DNA of 64,000 nucleotides from Bacteroides zhangwenhongii (GTDB lineage Bacteria; Bacteroidota; Bacteroidia; Bacteroidales; Bacteroidaceae). Location: contig NZ_CP059856.1 of the NCBI RefSeq assembly GCF_009193325.2, forward strand, positions 3,038,001-3,102,000, written 5' to 3'. The number at the start of each line of letters is the position of its first letter. Position 1 is the stretch's first letter. Below, piece by piece: positions 17,976 to 27,429 of the stretch. Under the pieces are notes generated by a model, which saw only the letters and a list, made by a program, of their open reading frames with translations, was not told the DNA's origin and did no database searches. The position numbers and the translations under genes are program-made.

Positions 17976-19889
17976 ATGAGAAGTTTCGCATGGATTATCG
18001 GCTTGCTACTTTGCACCGTTTACGGTGTACAAGCCCAAGACAGAGTGATTGAACGTCCTCCTTTTCTAGCCTGGAGTTCCAATAGCATTGAGATTGATAA
18101 AATTGTTATGGGAGATACAGTTACCACCCTATACATTAAAGCTTATTATCGCCCTAAATATTGGATAAAAATTGCGACAGGCAGTTTTCTGAGAGACAAT
18201 AACGGAATGCTTTACCCTATCCGCAAGGGAGTTGGAATCACATTGGACAAAGAATTCTGGATGCCGGAATCAGGAGAAGCCGAATTCCAATTATTGTTTC
18301 CTCCCATTCCTCAAAATGTGACTAGTCTTGATTTCTCGGAAGGAGATTTTGACGGAGCGTACAAGATATGGGGAATACAACTGGACAGAAACGCATTTTA
18401 CAAGCAAAAACTTCCTAAAGAAGCGGTTAAGCACAAAATAAACAAAAAAGCGGCATTACCCACCCCTAAGTTAGCTTATGCTACCGCTACTTTGAAAGGG
18501 AAAATCCTCGATTATCAGAAAGATATGATGAAACAGATGCGGATGCATATAGAAAGTCCCGCATCGAATATCCACAACGAACAGAATATTATAAAAATCG
18601 AGGAGGATGGCAGCTTTCAAGCAGAAGTAAAAGTAACGTCCGTCACAAGCGTTGCATTGGAGCTTCCTTTCGGCTGGGTGGAATGCCTGATAGCCCCCAA
18701 TGAAGAAACATCTCTCATTATCAACACAAAAGAACTTTGCCGTAGGCAGACACATCTGCAAAAGAAGGATAAAACATTCGGAGAACCTGTATACTTCAAC
18801 GGATATCTGGCCAGCTTGCAACAAGAACTGGCTTCGGTAGATATTGATATCACATTAAAAAGTATTTTCTACATGGATATGTACAACGCCATTGCAGGGA
18901 AAAGCGCAGATGAATATAAAGCCTACGTACTGGAACGTCTTCCATCCATCCGGAAAGCAATAGAACAGTCTTCCTATAGCAATGCATGCAAAGAACTATT
19001 AAACATACAGGTAGATCTGGCAGCAACCGGGAAAATCGCGATGACAGACAGAGAGCTAAAATCTGCTTATATTGCTGTAAATAAGTTGAACAGAGAAAAA
19101 GCAAACGAATATTTTTCCAATACGCATATTGATATTCCCGAAGGATACTATGACATATTAAAGGAATTTACTTCCATCAATACCCTCAAAGCGTTATACA
19201 GCAGGCAGTATGCATCAACAATCTATCTGATCAGTTTTATGCCGAACTATCGGAAAATACTTAAAGAAACGTTAGGAACGAATCAAGGGCCATTATTTGA
19301 TTATATAAGATTCAACGAACTGTACCATTCTATCAAAGATTTCATTCCATTGACAGCAGATCAGGAGATAGAAATAAAGAAGTTGTCTTCTCCGGCGTAT
19401 ACCGAAATGCTTACTCAAACGAACAAAGAAACAATAAAGAAAATAGAATTGAACAAAAGGAAGAGTGGATTTACTATCAATGAAGCGGGAGAAGTCTCCA
19501 ATGAAGATTTGTTCCCATCCATCCTTTCCAAGTTTCGCGGACACACTTTACTAGTTGATATTTGGGCAACCTGGTGCGGTCCTTGCCGCATGGCCAATAA
19601 AGCAATCGCCCCGATAAAAGAAGAATTGAAAGAGAAAGACATTATCTACCTTTACATCACAGGCGAAACGTCTCCCAAAGGAACATGGGAAAATATGATT
19701 TCCGATATTCACGGTGAGCATTTCCGCGTAACCAACGAACAATGGAATTTTCTGATGTCCAACCTCAACATAGAGGGAGTTCCTACCTATTTTATCATTG
19801 ATCCTGAGGGTAATATCACTTATAAGAAGACAGGATTTCCGGGAGTGGAAACGATGAAAGAGCAGTTACTGAAAACTTTGAGTAAATAG
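17976..19889 (+). CDS. TlpA-like thioredoxin-family protein
   Basis: This 637-residue exported protein has a signal peptide (MRSFAWIIGLLLCTVYGVQA), a long N-terminal region of about 470 residues with beta-rich then helical stretches, and a C-terminal thioredoxin fold. The redox motif WCGPC sits at 533-537 (Cys534, Cys537) in LLVDIWATWCGPCRMANKAI, followed by the cis-proline region EGVPTYFIIDPEGNI. Such proteins reduce or isomerise disulfides in the periplasm or have become stress-related envelope proteins. Large N-terminal extensions are common in Bacteroides members. Partner not evident from the neighbourhood. Confidence 0.88.
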   Translation: MRSFAWIIGLLLCTVYGVQAQDRVIERPPFLAWSSNSIEIDKIVMGDTVTTLYIKAYYRPKYWIKIATGSFLRDNNGMLYPIRKGVGITLDKEFWMPESGEAEFQLLFPPIPQNVTSLDFSEGDFDGAYKIWGIQLDRNAFYKQKLPKEAVKHKINKKAALPTPKLAYATATLKGKILDYQKDMMKQMRMHIESPASNIHNEQNIIKIEEDGSFQAEVKVTSVTSVALELPFGWVECLIAPNEETSLIINTKELCRRQTHLQKKDKTFGEPVYFNGYLASLQQELASVDIDITLKSIFYMDMYNAIAGKSADEYKAYVLERLPSIRKAIEQSSYSNACKELLNIQVDLAATGKIAMTDRELKSAYIAVNKLNREKANEYFSNTHIDIPEGYYDILKEFTSINTLKALYSRQYASTIYLISFMPNYRKILKETLGTNQGPLFDYIRFNELYHSIKDFIPLTADQEIEIKKLSSPAYTEMLTQTNKETIKKIELNKRKSGFTINEAGEVSNEDLFPSILSKFRGHTLLVDIWATWCGPCRMANKAIAPIKEELKEKDIIYLYITGETSPKGTWENMISDIHGEHFRVTNEQWNFLMSNLNIEGVPTYFIIDPEGNITYKKTGFPGVETMKEQLLKTLSK

Positions 19890-19940
19890 TTCTGAATATG
19901 GTATAAAAGGGGCTTTGGAGTATCCAGAAGAGTGTTGACA

Positions 19941-20062
19941 TAATGAATAAACGAAACGCGGATTAACGCAAACATAGTAGAAACAGTTTTACAAATTATT
20001 GATAAATATATAATTGAAATACCCTACGATAAATTGCGTTAATCTGCGTTTTATTATTCATT
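19941..20062. repeat. Long imperfect inverted repeat between convergent genes
   Basis: Arms of about 32 bp (19941-19972 and 20031-20062) contain AACGCGGATTAACGCAA and its near complement TTGCGTTAATCTGCGTT, with a 58-nt loop. It separates a plus gene from minus-strand mrp and probably acts as a bidirectional terminator or RNA end-stabiliser. Confidence 0.75.
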
Positions 20063-20086
20063 ACGATGCAGTTCTTTTACAAACTC

Positions 20087-21187
20087 TTATTTATGCATCT
20101 CTACAATCTTGGTAGGAGCCATTTCCACATTCCGACGATCTACCTGACGGACGACACTGGCTGCCAAGGAAAGGAACGCACGTCCGGTCACGGAATCTTC
20201 ATCCAATGCGACAGGAGTACCATTATCTCCTCCTTCACAGATGCTTTGTACGATAGGAATCTGTCCCAGCAAAGGAACATTCATCTCTTCAGCCAGTTTC
20301 TTGGCACCTTCTTTGCCGAAGATATAGTATTTATTTTCAGGAAGTTCGGCAGGAGTAAACCATGCCATATTCTCAACCAGACCGAGAATGGGCACATTTA
20401 CCTTATCATTGGTGAACATATTGATTCCCTTACGGGCATCCGCCAAAGCAACCGCCTGCGGAGTGCTGACAACAATCGCCCCTGTCATAGCCAATGTCTG
20501 AACAACGGTCAGATGAATATCACTGGTTCCGGGAGGAAGGTCTATCAGGAAATAATCCAAATCTCCCCAAGCCGCATCACCTATCAACTGTTTCAACGCA
20601 TTGCTTGCCATCCCGCCACGCCATAAAGTAGCTTGATCCGGATCAACAAAGAAACCGATAGACAATAATTTCACTCCATATTTCTCTACCGGAATAATCA
20701 GATCACGACCGTCTATACGCTCGGCATACGGGCGCGCATCTTCCACCTGGAACATTTTCGGCATGGAAGGACCGAAGATATCCGCATCGAGCAAACCTAC
20801 CTTATAACCCAATTTCGCCAAAGCAACCGCCAGATTTGCTGACACGGTAGACTTGCCTACCCCGCCTTTACCGGAAGAGATACCAATAATATTCTTTACC
20901 TGAGGAAGCATCTTGCCCACCTCCGGACGGGGAGCTTGTTTACTTTCTGTCGCAATCGTCACCTGCACATCCGGAGACACATAGGTATGAATAGCCGTCT
21001 CGGCAGCTTTCACCATTGATTTCATAAACGGATCGGTCGGTTTCTCAAAGATCAATGAAAAACTGACAGACATACCGTCAATACGGAGATTATCGGCAAC
21101 CATCTCCGCTTCTACCAAATTCTTTCCCGTACCGGGATAGCGCACCGTTGCCAATGCATCCAATATCAATTTAGGATAAAGAGTCAT
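20087..21187 (-). CDS. Mrp/NBP35-family P-loop ATPase (iron-sulfur cluster carrier type)
   Basis: This 366-residue protein has an N-terminal MIP18/DUF59-like domain (about 1-80, [16 protein letters not shown]) and a deviant-Walker ATPase domain: [11 protein letters not shown] (105-113 for the loop), [26 protein letters not shown]. Family members carry and transfer Fe-S clusters. Oddly, the segment that normally holds the bridging CxxC reads [20 protein letters not shown] with no cysteine; the only visible Cys in this C-terminal part is in SICEGG. It could therefore act differently in cluster handling. Gene follows trmB by 99 bp. Confidence 0.9.
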   Translation of the reverse strand: MTLYPKLILDALATVRYPGTGKNLVEAEMVADNLRIDGMSVSFSLIFEKPTDPFMKSMVKAAETAIHTYVSPDVQVTIATESKQAPRPEVGKMLPQVKNIIGISSGKGGVGKSTVSANLAVALAKLGYKVGLLDADIFGPSMPKMFQVEDARPYAERIDGRDLIIPVEKYGVKLLSIGFFVDPDQATLWRGGMASNALKQLIGDAAWGDLDYFLIDLPPGTSDIHLTVVQTLAMTGAIVVSTPQAVALADARKGINMFTNDKVNVPILGLVENMAWFTPAELPENKYYIFGKEGAKKLAEEMNVPLLGQIPIVQSICEGGDNGTPVALDEDSVTGRAFLSLAASVVRQVDRRNVEMAPTKIVEMHK

Positions 21188-21286
21188 GTCAATTAAAAAT
21201 TAAATATTAAAAATTAAAGAGGGAGATGCGCAGGCTCCTTGAGTGATAGGAGGAGATGCGTAGGTCCGGTCCATATTTATGCAGTT

Positions 21287-22045
21287 TTATTTACTTGTAT
21301 TTAGTCCGCTACGCTTGCTGCGGTTATAACTGCGATAAGAATCAAGTTCTATTTCCACATCCGGCTCTTGCAACTTCCCTTCCTGTGGAAGACGGAATTT
21401 GATATACTTGATGTTTAAACCACGATCGAGCCATTGTTGTTCATAATAGGTCTTGATACCGAGAATATCATCCACCAATTCCGAGTGATATAAATCTTCG
21501 GTCATAAAATCTACCGGAAGCCGGTTCGCCTCTATCATGTATTTTGTATAAGTAAACATGAAATTGCTGTCCGTCTTCAGGTGGATAATGCCGTCCGGTC
21601 GCAAGAACTTGCGGTATCTTTCCATAAAATAAGTGGAGGTCAGCCGTTTCGTCGCTTTCTTCATCTGCGGATCAGAGAAAGTAAGCCATATTTCACTCAC
21701 CTCACCCTCAGCAAAGAAGCGTTCGATAATCTCAATATTGGTACGCAGGAAAGCCACATTCTTCATTCCCGCCTGCAATGACTCCGTAGCTCCGGTCCAC
21801 ATACGGGCTCCTTTGATATCGACCGCTATAAAATTCTTCTCGGGAAACATCTTTCCCAGACCGACCGTGTACTCACCACGTCCACAGCCCAGTTCGAGTA
21901 CAATAGGATGATCGTTTTTGAAAAACTCCTCATGCCATTTTCCCTTCATATCGAAAGGCACGTTATCTATCGCCGAATAAGGATACTCGAAGACGTGCGG
22001 ATAACTTGCCATATCGGCAAACTTTTCTAATTTGTTCTTACCCAT
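21287..22045 (-). CDS. trmB: tRNA (guanine-N7)-methyltransferase
   Basis: The enzyme methylates G46 of tRNA using S-adenosylmethionine. I start it at the ATG at 22045 ([12 protein letters not shown], 252 residues); an upstream ATG at 22144 lies inside a long inverted repeat and would add 33 non-conserved residues. Motif [12 protein letters not shown] (49-60) is the SAM-binding loop; [11 protein letters not shown] and [20 protein letters not shown] are family hallmarks; [14 protein letters not shown] follows. Downstream on the same strand lies mrp. Confidence 0.95.
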   Translation of the reverse strand: MGKNKLEKFADMASYPHVFEYPYSAIDNVPFDMKGKWHEEFFKNDHPIVLELGCGRGEYTVGLGKMFPEKNFIAVDIKGARMWTGATESLQAGMKNVAFLRTNIEIIERFFAEGEVSEIWLTFSDPQMKKATKRLTSTYFMERYRKFLRPDGIIHLKTDSNFMFTYTKYMIEANRLPVDFMTEDLYHSELVDDILGIKTYYEQQWLDRGLNIKYIKFRLPQEGKLQEPDVEIELDSYRSYNRSKRSGLNTSK

Positions 22046-22115
22046 ATCAATCCTGATTAGACTGCAAAGGTACTGATTTTGACGTAATCGGCAAAAAGAA
22101 AAAAGAAGAGGATTA

Positions 22116-22197
22116 TTTTCACCACAGATTACACGGATTAACACAGATTATTTCTTCTTTCTAATCCGTGTTAATCCGTGTAATCTGTGGTGAAATC
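22116..22197. repeat. Long inverted repeat with a GGATTAACAC core (likely terminator of ilvE)
   Basis: Two arms of about 31-35 bp (22116-22150 and 22162-22197) are near-perfect complements around an 11-nt loop; the arms read ACCACAGATTACACGGATTA and its complement. It starts 5 bp after the ilvE stop. It shares GGATTAAC with the repeat at 19941-20062. Confidence 0.85.
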
Positions 22198-22201
22198 TGT
22201 A

Positions 22202-23221
22202 TTATTCTACGATTGTCACCCATCCGTGTGTATCCGGTTCGTCACCATATTGGATACCACGCAACTTATTATACAGCTTCGTACAAATCGGTCCCGGCTT
22301 TCCGTCTTTAGAGATAACGTATGATTTTCCATTCTCCAAATCGTCGATACGCTGAATCGGGCTGATTACTGCCGCAGTTCCGCAAGCGCCGGCTTCTTCA
22401 AAAGTCTCCAGTTCTTCTTCCGGTATCGGGCGGCGTTCAACCTTGATACCCATATCTTCCGCCAACTGCATTAAGCTCTTGTTCGTGATAGACGGGAGGA
22501 TGGAAGTTGACTTCGGAGTGATATAAGTGTTATTTTTGATACCGAAGAAGTTGGCAGCTCCACACTCATCGATATACTTCTTTTCTTTCGCATCAAGATA
22601 GAACTCGCAAGAATAACCCAAGTCATGCGCTTTTTTGTTGGCACGAAGACTGGCGGCATAGTTACCACCCACTTTATAGATACCAGTTCCGTGAGGAGCA
22701 GCACGGTCATATTCGCGAATGATAACGTACGGATTGGTAGAGAAACCACCCTTGAAGTACGGACCTACCGGAGTCACAAATACGACAAACATATATTCAT
22801 CTGCCGGATGCACCCCCACTTGAGCACTTGTTCCGATCAGCAACGGACGAATGTAAAGAGAAGCACCTGTCTCGTATGGAGGAATGAAACGTTCGTTCAG
22901 TTTCACCACTTTCAGAATAGCTTCCTTGAAACGTTCAGTCGGAAGTTCAGCCATCAGGATTCCCTGACAAGTAGATTGCAGACGGGCTGCATTCTCTTCC
23001 AAACGGAAAATACGCACTTTACCGTCTTTTCCACGAAAAGCTTTCAAGCCTTCAAACGCTTCCTGACCATAATGCAAGCACGTAGCTGCCATGTGCAGAT
23101 TCAGATGTTCGTCACTGCTTACTTCCAGTTCTCCCCATGCTCCATTGCGGAAATTAATTCTCACATTGTAGTCTGTCTTCATGTAGCCAAACGACAGATT
23201 CGCCCAGTCTATTTCTTTCAT
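22202..23221 (-). CDS. ilvE: Branched-chain amino acid aminotransferase
   Basis: This 339-residue PLP enzyme of fold type IV makes or degrades Leu, Ile and Val. The PLP lysine is K183 in GIYKVGGNYAAS; ECGAANFFGI and a C-terminal CGTAAVISPI are typical of the eukaryote-like BCAT group. It lies 52 bp downstream of xseB, last in a minus-strand run, and is followed by a long terminator-like repeat. Confidence 0.95.
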   Translation of the reverse strand: MKEIDWANLSFGYMKTDYNVRINFRNGAWGELEVSSDEHLNLHMAATCLHYGQEAFEGLKAFRGKDGKVRIFRLEENAARLQSTCQGILMAELPTERFKEAILKVVKLNERFIPPYETGASLYIRPLLIGTSAQVGVHPADEYMFVVFVTPVGPYFKGGFSTNPYVIIREYDRAAPHGTGIYKVGGNYAASLRANKKAHDLGYSCEFYLDAKEKKYIDECGAANFFGIKNNTYITPKSTSILPSITNKSLMQLAEDMGIKVERRPIPEEELETFEEAGACGTAAVISPIQRIDDLENGKSYVISKDGKPGPICTKLYNKLRGIQYGDEPDTHGWVTIVE

Positions 23222-23273
23222 ATTGTAACGTATTAGTTTATTTTTCTTATGTATTGATTCGCAAAAATAGCTT

Positions 23274-23483
23274 TTATTCTTCAGATTGCCGCTTTTCTTG
23301 CAATAATTTTTCGACTTCCTTATCTGCTTTCGTCAGTTTTTCGGTGCAGAAAGCTATTATTTCATTGGCTTCTTTGATTTTCTCACCCAAGATGTCAATA
23401 TCCAATTCATTATTGTCTATCTGGCGAACAATCTTCTCGAGACGTTCCATTGCTTGAAGATAGGTTTCTTTTTTTGCTGCCAC
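23274..23483 (-). CDS. xseB: Exodeoxyribonuclease VII small subunit
   Basis: This 69-residue protein has the family sequence ETYLQAMERLEKIVRQIDNN and EANEIIAFCTEKL. It pairs with XseA in a single-strand DNA exonuclease. The start is a GTG at 23483: no in-frame ATG lies between it and an upstream stop, and the next ATG (codon 12) would cut into the conserved helix. It is 21 bp downstream of xseA. Confidence 0.93.
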   Translation of the reverse strand: MAAKKETYLQAMERLEKIVRQIDNNELDIDILGEKIKEANEIIAFCTEKLTKADKEVEKLLQEKRQSEE

Positions 23484-23504
23484 GATCGTTATATTTATTA
23501 AGAG

Positions 23505-24833
23505 TTAATGAGATTTGTTTCTTTTATCAGTTCCGATAAGACGGCTTTGCTCTACCACAGATTGCGCCTCCCCTTTCGAGAACCGGGTGACCAATCTGTC
23601 TCCCGACTTCAATGAGGATGCGTCCGTTACCACCTTCCCACCTCTTAGCGTGATGCTGTATCCACGACTTAACAATTTATCGGGAGAGGCATCGGCAATG
23701 CGTTGTTGCAAAAGTTCCAATCGGTGACGCTGGCGGGACAATAACGCCATTGTGACTTGCGACAGATCCTTTCGGGCTGTCAGCAAGGCAAAACGCGCCT
23801 CTGTCAGTTTCCGCTGTACAAGGTTCGGGATACGAGCCTGCAGTGTATCCAATCTTCTCCGCTCCCGCTCCAACAACATATATGCTCCTTGCCGAATGCG
23901 AACAGACAAATCTTCCAGACGGTCCGCCACTTCCGCAACCCGATGAATCAAAAGTTCCGCCGCAGCCGTAGGAGTTTTCACCCGGGTATGAGCCACCGAA
24001 TCAAGCACTGTATCGTCACGTTCATGACCAATTCCGGTAATGATAGGAAGCGGGAACTGCGCACACGCAGCAGCTAATAGGTAAGTGTCGAAGCCGGACA
24101 AATCGGAAGTAGCCCCTCCGCCACGAATGATGACCACCACATCAAAATCATCAATACGGGCATTGACGCGGTCTAATGCAGCCAACACAGATTCTTCCAC
24201 CTGATTCCCCTGCATCAATGCAGGAAACAGTTCTGTGTAAAAGAAGAACCCTCCGGGATTGTGCTGCAACTGATGACAAAAATCGCCGTATCCGGCTGCA
24301 GTAGCGGAAGAGATGACCGCAATACGTTGAGGAAGCTGAGGCATTTCCAATTCCTTATTCAAGGTCAGTACTCCTTCTTCCTCCAACTGCAACAGTATTT
24401 CCCGGCGACGACGGGCCATATCTCCCAATGTATAGGCAGGATCAATATCGAGCACGGTCAGACTGTAACCGTAAAGTTCGTGAAACTGGACGGTCACTTT
24501 CACCAGCACTTTAATGCCGGATGTAAACGGTTGCCCGGTCGTTTCCTCGAAATAGGGTTTCAGCAAACGATAAATGGTATTCCAAATCATACCGCGTGCT
24601 TTAGCGATAAGACTATTGCTGCGAGGATCTTTCTGCACAAATTCCAGATAGCAATGGCCTGTCGTATTGGAACGGACATCGCTCAGTTCAGCCTGTATCC
24701 AATATTCATCAGGCAGGCATTGCTCCAGACTACGGCGGACAAGCGCATTCAGCTCCAAAAGAGAAAGTCTTTCTCCACCCTCCCCCGAAGAGAAGGGGTC
24801 TGACCGCTTCGACTGATTCATAGTGTTTATCAT
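23505..24833 (-). CDS. xseA: Exodeoxyribonuclease VII large subunit
   Basis: This 442-residue protein has an N-terminal OB-fold (about 20-120, YWIQAELSDVRSNTTGHCYL) and the Exonuc_VII_L domain with RIAVISSATAAGYGDF, DVVVIIRGGGATSDLSGFD and ITGIGHERDDTVLD, then a long coiled coil (about 300-380) and a C-terminal LLSRGYSITLRGGKVV. It degrades single-stranded DNA into short oligonucleotides. Another Met at codon 5 could be the start. It is 12 bp after the subtilase gene and 21 bp before xseB. Confidence 0.95.
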   Translation of the reverse strand: MINTMNQSKRSDPFSSGEGGERLSLLELNALVRRSLEQCLPDEYWIQAELSDVRSNTTGHCYLEFVQKDPRSNSLIAKARGMIWNTIYRLLKPYFEETTGQPFTSGIKVLVKVTVQFHELYGYSLTVLDIDPAYTLGDMARRRREILLQLEEEGVLTLNKELEMPQLPQRIAVISSATAAGYGDFCHQLQHNPGGFFFYTELFPALMQGNQVEESVLAALDRVNARIDDFDVVVIIRGGGATSDLSGFDTYLLAAACAQFPLPIITGIGHERDDTVLDSVAHTRVKTPTAAAELLIHRVAEVADRLEDLSVRIRQGAYMLLERERRRLDTLQARIPNLVQRKLTEARFALLTARKDLSQVTMALLSRQRHRLELLQQRIADASPDKLLSRGYSITLRGGKVVTDASSLKSGDRLVTRFSKGEAQSVVEQSRLIGTDKRNKSH

Positions 24834-24845
24834 ACAGCAGCCATC

Positions 24846-26213
24846 TTATTTCTTTTCCTTAGAGGAGGAGTCTAGATAAGCCCTCCATAAGTCGGGTATG
24901 CCATAGCCATAAATATTGTCGGGGAAACCGGCTCTGTCACCCGAACGGCGAACAATTTCGATTATCTCTTTTGCCGTCAGCTTTGGACAAGCCTGCCACA
25001 GACAAGCCACCATCCCACACATAATCGGAGAAGAGAACGACGTACCGTTGGCACGGCTAAGATTGCCATTCGTTCCCATCACATCCGATCCCAGACCGAC
25101 AGCCACCACATCAGGTTTCACCCGTCCGTCCGCCGTATTTCCTACGGAAGAAAACGGAGCCAACTCACCTCTTTTATTAATGGCGCCTACAGTGATCACA
25201 TTTTCCGCATCTCCCGGAGGGGTAATCTTCTTCCACGAACCCGCCCCGGAGTTTCCGGCACTGCAAACAACGACCATTCCTTTATCGGCTGCATGGGAAG
25301 CCTCACGTGACATCAACGCATAATGCCCGTTCAGATCACGGTACCTATAATTCTTTGTCGGATCATCAAAGGAATAATATCCGAGTGATGTATTCACCAA
25401 ATCCACACCTACGCTATCGGCAAACTCAATAGCTGCCGCCCAATAGTCCTGTTCCACTAAGTTCTCCGAATACTCATCCTCACTGCGCAATAACCAATAA
25501 GAAGCTTCGGGAGCCGTACCGATCATGACATTCGGCTGATTCATCGCCATACAGGAAAGGACGGACATACCGTGACTGCTTTCCGCATAAATATCCGCCT
25601 CCGGGTTTACAAAGTCACGCACACCCTGAATATCGATATTCTTCATCGCTTCAATCTTATCTACATTATGGAATCCCGCATCAATAACCGCAATCGTCAT
25701 TCCTTTTCCCTTGAAACCCGCATCATGAAGGAGGTTCGCCTTGCTTATCTCAATCTGGGTACACGCAGGACCGTAAAGGCTATCTGTACGTAGCGGCTTA
25801 TTAATCAACGAATCTCTTCGGGTAGCTTTTTCCATCTTTCCTTTCCATACTTTTTCCGCAGAACGCACAAAAGGCAACCGGGCAATCTCATCTATCAACA
25901 CACTGTCATTACAAGAGACAGTAACGAAATTCTCCCATTTTCCGGTCACAAGTATGTGAACTCCTTTCCGACGGATAGCGTCTACATATTTCTTACATAC
26001 CGGCAAATCGGTGGAATCAATCTTCAAACCCTGTTTCTTTCTCCGTTCAATAGACTTTTTGGATAAGTACTTTTCCGGCTTTTGCAAAGAATAATCGGTA
26101 GCAGCCTTGTCTTTCAGACTGATACGATACTTCAAGGTATCTCCGGGAGTAAATTGGGCGAATCCACCCAAGCACACAGTTAAAGTAAGAATCAATAGTA
26201 TAAACTTCTTCAT
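24846..26213 (-). CDS. Subtilisin-like (S8) secreted serine protease
   Basis: This 455-residue protein has a signal peptide (MKKFILLILTLTVCLGGFAQ), a propeptide-like region to about residue 160, and a complete S8 triad: D178 in IAVIDAGFH, H214 in ESSHGMSVLS, S392 in NGTSFSSPIMCG, with oxyanion N321 in SAGNSG. No C-terminal sorting domain is visible. It sits between mnmA and xseA in a tightly packed minus-strand run, an odd place for a protease; co-transcription may be coincidental. Substrate unknown. Confidence 0.92.
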   Translation of the reverse strand: MKKFILLILTLTVCLGGFAQFTPGDTLKYRISLKDKAATDYSLQKPEKYLSKKSIERRKKQGLKIDSTDLPVCKKYVDAIRRKGVHILVTGKWENFVTVSCNDSVLIDEIARLPFVRSAEKVWKGKMEKATRRDSLINKPLRTDSLYGPACTQIEISKANLLHDAGFKGKGMTIAVIDAGFHNVDKIEAMKNIDIQGVRDFVNPEADIYAESSHGMSVLSCMAMNQPNVMIGTAPEASYWLLRSEDEYSENLVEQDYWAAAIEFADSVGVDLVNTSLGYYSFDDPTKNYRYRDLNGHYALMSREASHAADKGMVVVCSAGNSGAGSWKKITPPGDAENVITVGAINKRGELAPFSSVGNTADGRVKPDVVAVGLGSDVMGTNGNLSRANGTSFSSPIMCGMVACLWQACPKLTAKEIIEIVRRSGDRAGFPDNIYGYGIPDLWRAYLDSSSKEKK

Positions 26214-26234
26214 CAGTTATCTTTATTTTATCAA

Positions 26235-27320
26235 TTAAAATCCTTCGTTTTCCAGAATCACCAGACCTATTCCACGCTGTGAAGCTATGAAAGCTCCTCC
26301 CAACACTCGCTTTCCATCATAGAATACAGCCGATTGTCCGGGAGCTATAGCCGAAGCCGTTTCAAGAAAACGGACAAGCAAACGCCCGTCTTCAAGACGT
26401 CTCACCCGACAGGCCAACGGACGACTGCGATAGCGAATCCGTACTGTCAGGTTCTCACACTGAAACAGTTCTTGTTCGTCCACAATCTTATCCTGCTCCG
26501 CCAACATATAATCCGTCTTCAACTGCTCCGCATCGCCAAGCATCACCGTATTCTTCTGAGGGTTGATTTTCAATACATAAGCAGGCTTTCCAAGCGCGAT
26601 TTCCAGTCCTTTCCTCTGACCTATAGTATAATAAGGCGCCCCTTTGTGCTGCCCCAGCTTTACACCTTCGGAGTTGACAAACCATCCCGGACCGATCTCG
26701 CTATCCAATTCCGGACACTGTTCACGGAGAAAGTCGCGGTAATCTCCTTTAATGAAACAGACTTCCATGCTCTCCCCCTCCTTCGATTTAGCCTCATAGC
26801 CTTTCTCAGCCAAGTATTCACGCACTTTCACTTTCGTATAATCTCCCAACGGAAAGATACAACGCTTCAGCACTTCCTGTCCCAACCTCCAAAGAAAATA
26901 AGACTGGTCTTTTTTATCATCGTCTCCGGCTATGATATAAATATGCCCGTTTTTCTCTTCCAGCCGTGAATAATGTCCGGTAGCAATCCAATCACAATCC
27001 AACTTGTCCGCCCATTCCGTCAACACACGGAACTTAAACAACGGATTGCACATCACACAAGGATTCGGTGTACGTCCCTGCTTATATTCGTCTATGAAGT
27101 TTTTTACAATAGTCTCTTTAAAAGGTATACGTTCATCCGCCACATAATGTTCAATGCCCATCCTGGCAGCCAACTCTCTGGCATCCTGCGGCTCATCTCC
27201 CCACACACGCATAGTGACTCCCACTATTTCGTATCCTTGTTCTTGCAGCATAAGACAGGCAGCGGTACTGTCTATACCGCCACTCATACCCACCAGCACT
27301 CTCTTATTTCGTTCTTTCAT
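26235..27320 (-). CDS. mnmA: tRNA-specific 2-thiouridylase
   Basis: This 361-residue enzyme thiolates U34 of tRNA for Lys, Glu and Gln. The PP-loop SGGIDS is at 13-18, the two catalytic cysteines are C88 (TPNPCVMCN) and C188 ([15 protein letters not shown]), and [17 protein letters not shown] and a C-terminal beta domain follow. It heads the run mnmA-protease-xseA-xseB-ilvE. The -7 box TACATTTG on the minus strand (27347-27354) lies 26 bp upstream. Confidence 0.95.
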   Translation of the reverse strand: MKERNKRVLVGMSGGIDSTAACLMLQEQGYEIVGVTMRVWGDEPQDARELAARMGIEHYVADERIPFKETIVKNFIDEYKQGRTPNPCVMCNPLFKFRVLTEWADKLDCDWIATGHYSRLEEKNGHIYIIAGDDDKKDQSYFLWRLGQEVLKRCIFPLGDYTKVKVREYLAEKGYEAKSKEGESMEVCFIKGDYRDFLREQCPELDSEIGPGWFVNSEGVKLGQHKGAPYYTIGQRKGLEIALGKPAYVLKINPQKNTVMLGDAEQLKTDYMLAEQDKIVDEQELFQCENLTVRIRYRSRPLACRVRRLEDGRLLVRFLETASAIAPGQSAVFYDGKRVLGGAFIASQRGIGLVILENEGF

Positions 27321-27346
27321 CTGATCCTTGAAAAGTTACATGGATA

Positions 27347-27354
27347 CAAATGTA
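27347..27354 (-). promoter_or_regulatory. -7 box of mnmA operon
   Basis: TACATTTG on the minus strand matches TAnnTTTG; no clear -33 TTTG at 19-21 bp. Confidence 0.5.
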
Positions 27355-27397
27355 CGAGATTTCAAAGAGAATTCTTGCTTTTCCGGAAGAAAATCCT

Positions 27398-27405
27398 TAT
27401 ATTTG
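27398..27405 (+). promoter_or_regulatory. -7 box of the unrecognised gene at 27430
   Basis: TATATTTG with CTTG (27374-27377) 20 bp upstream. Its position rules out an upstream start at 27328 and supports the ATG at 27430. Confidence 0.6.
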
Positions 27406-27429
27406 AGATATACAAAAGCAAGAACAATT

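Noticed and set aside
22046..22144. N-terminal extension of trmB
   Set aside because: The upstream ATG lies in a long inverted repeat and the added residues are not family-like; the ATG at 22045 fits.
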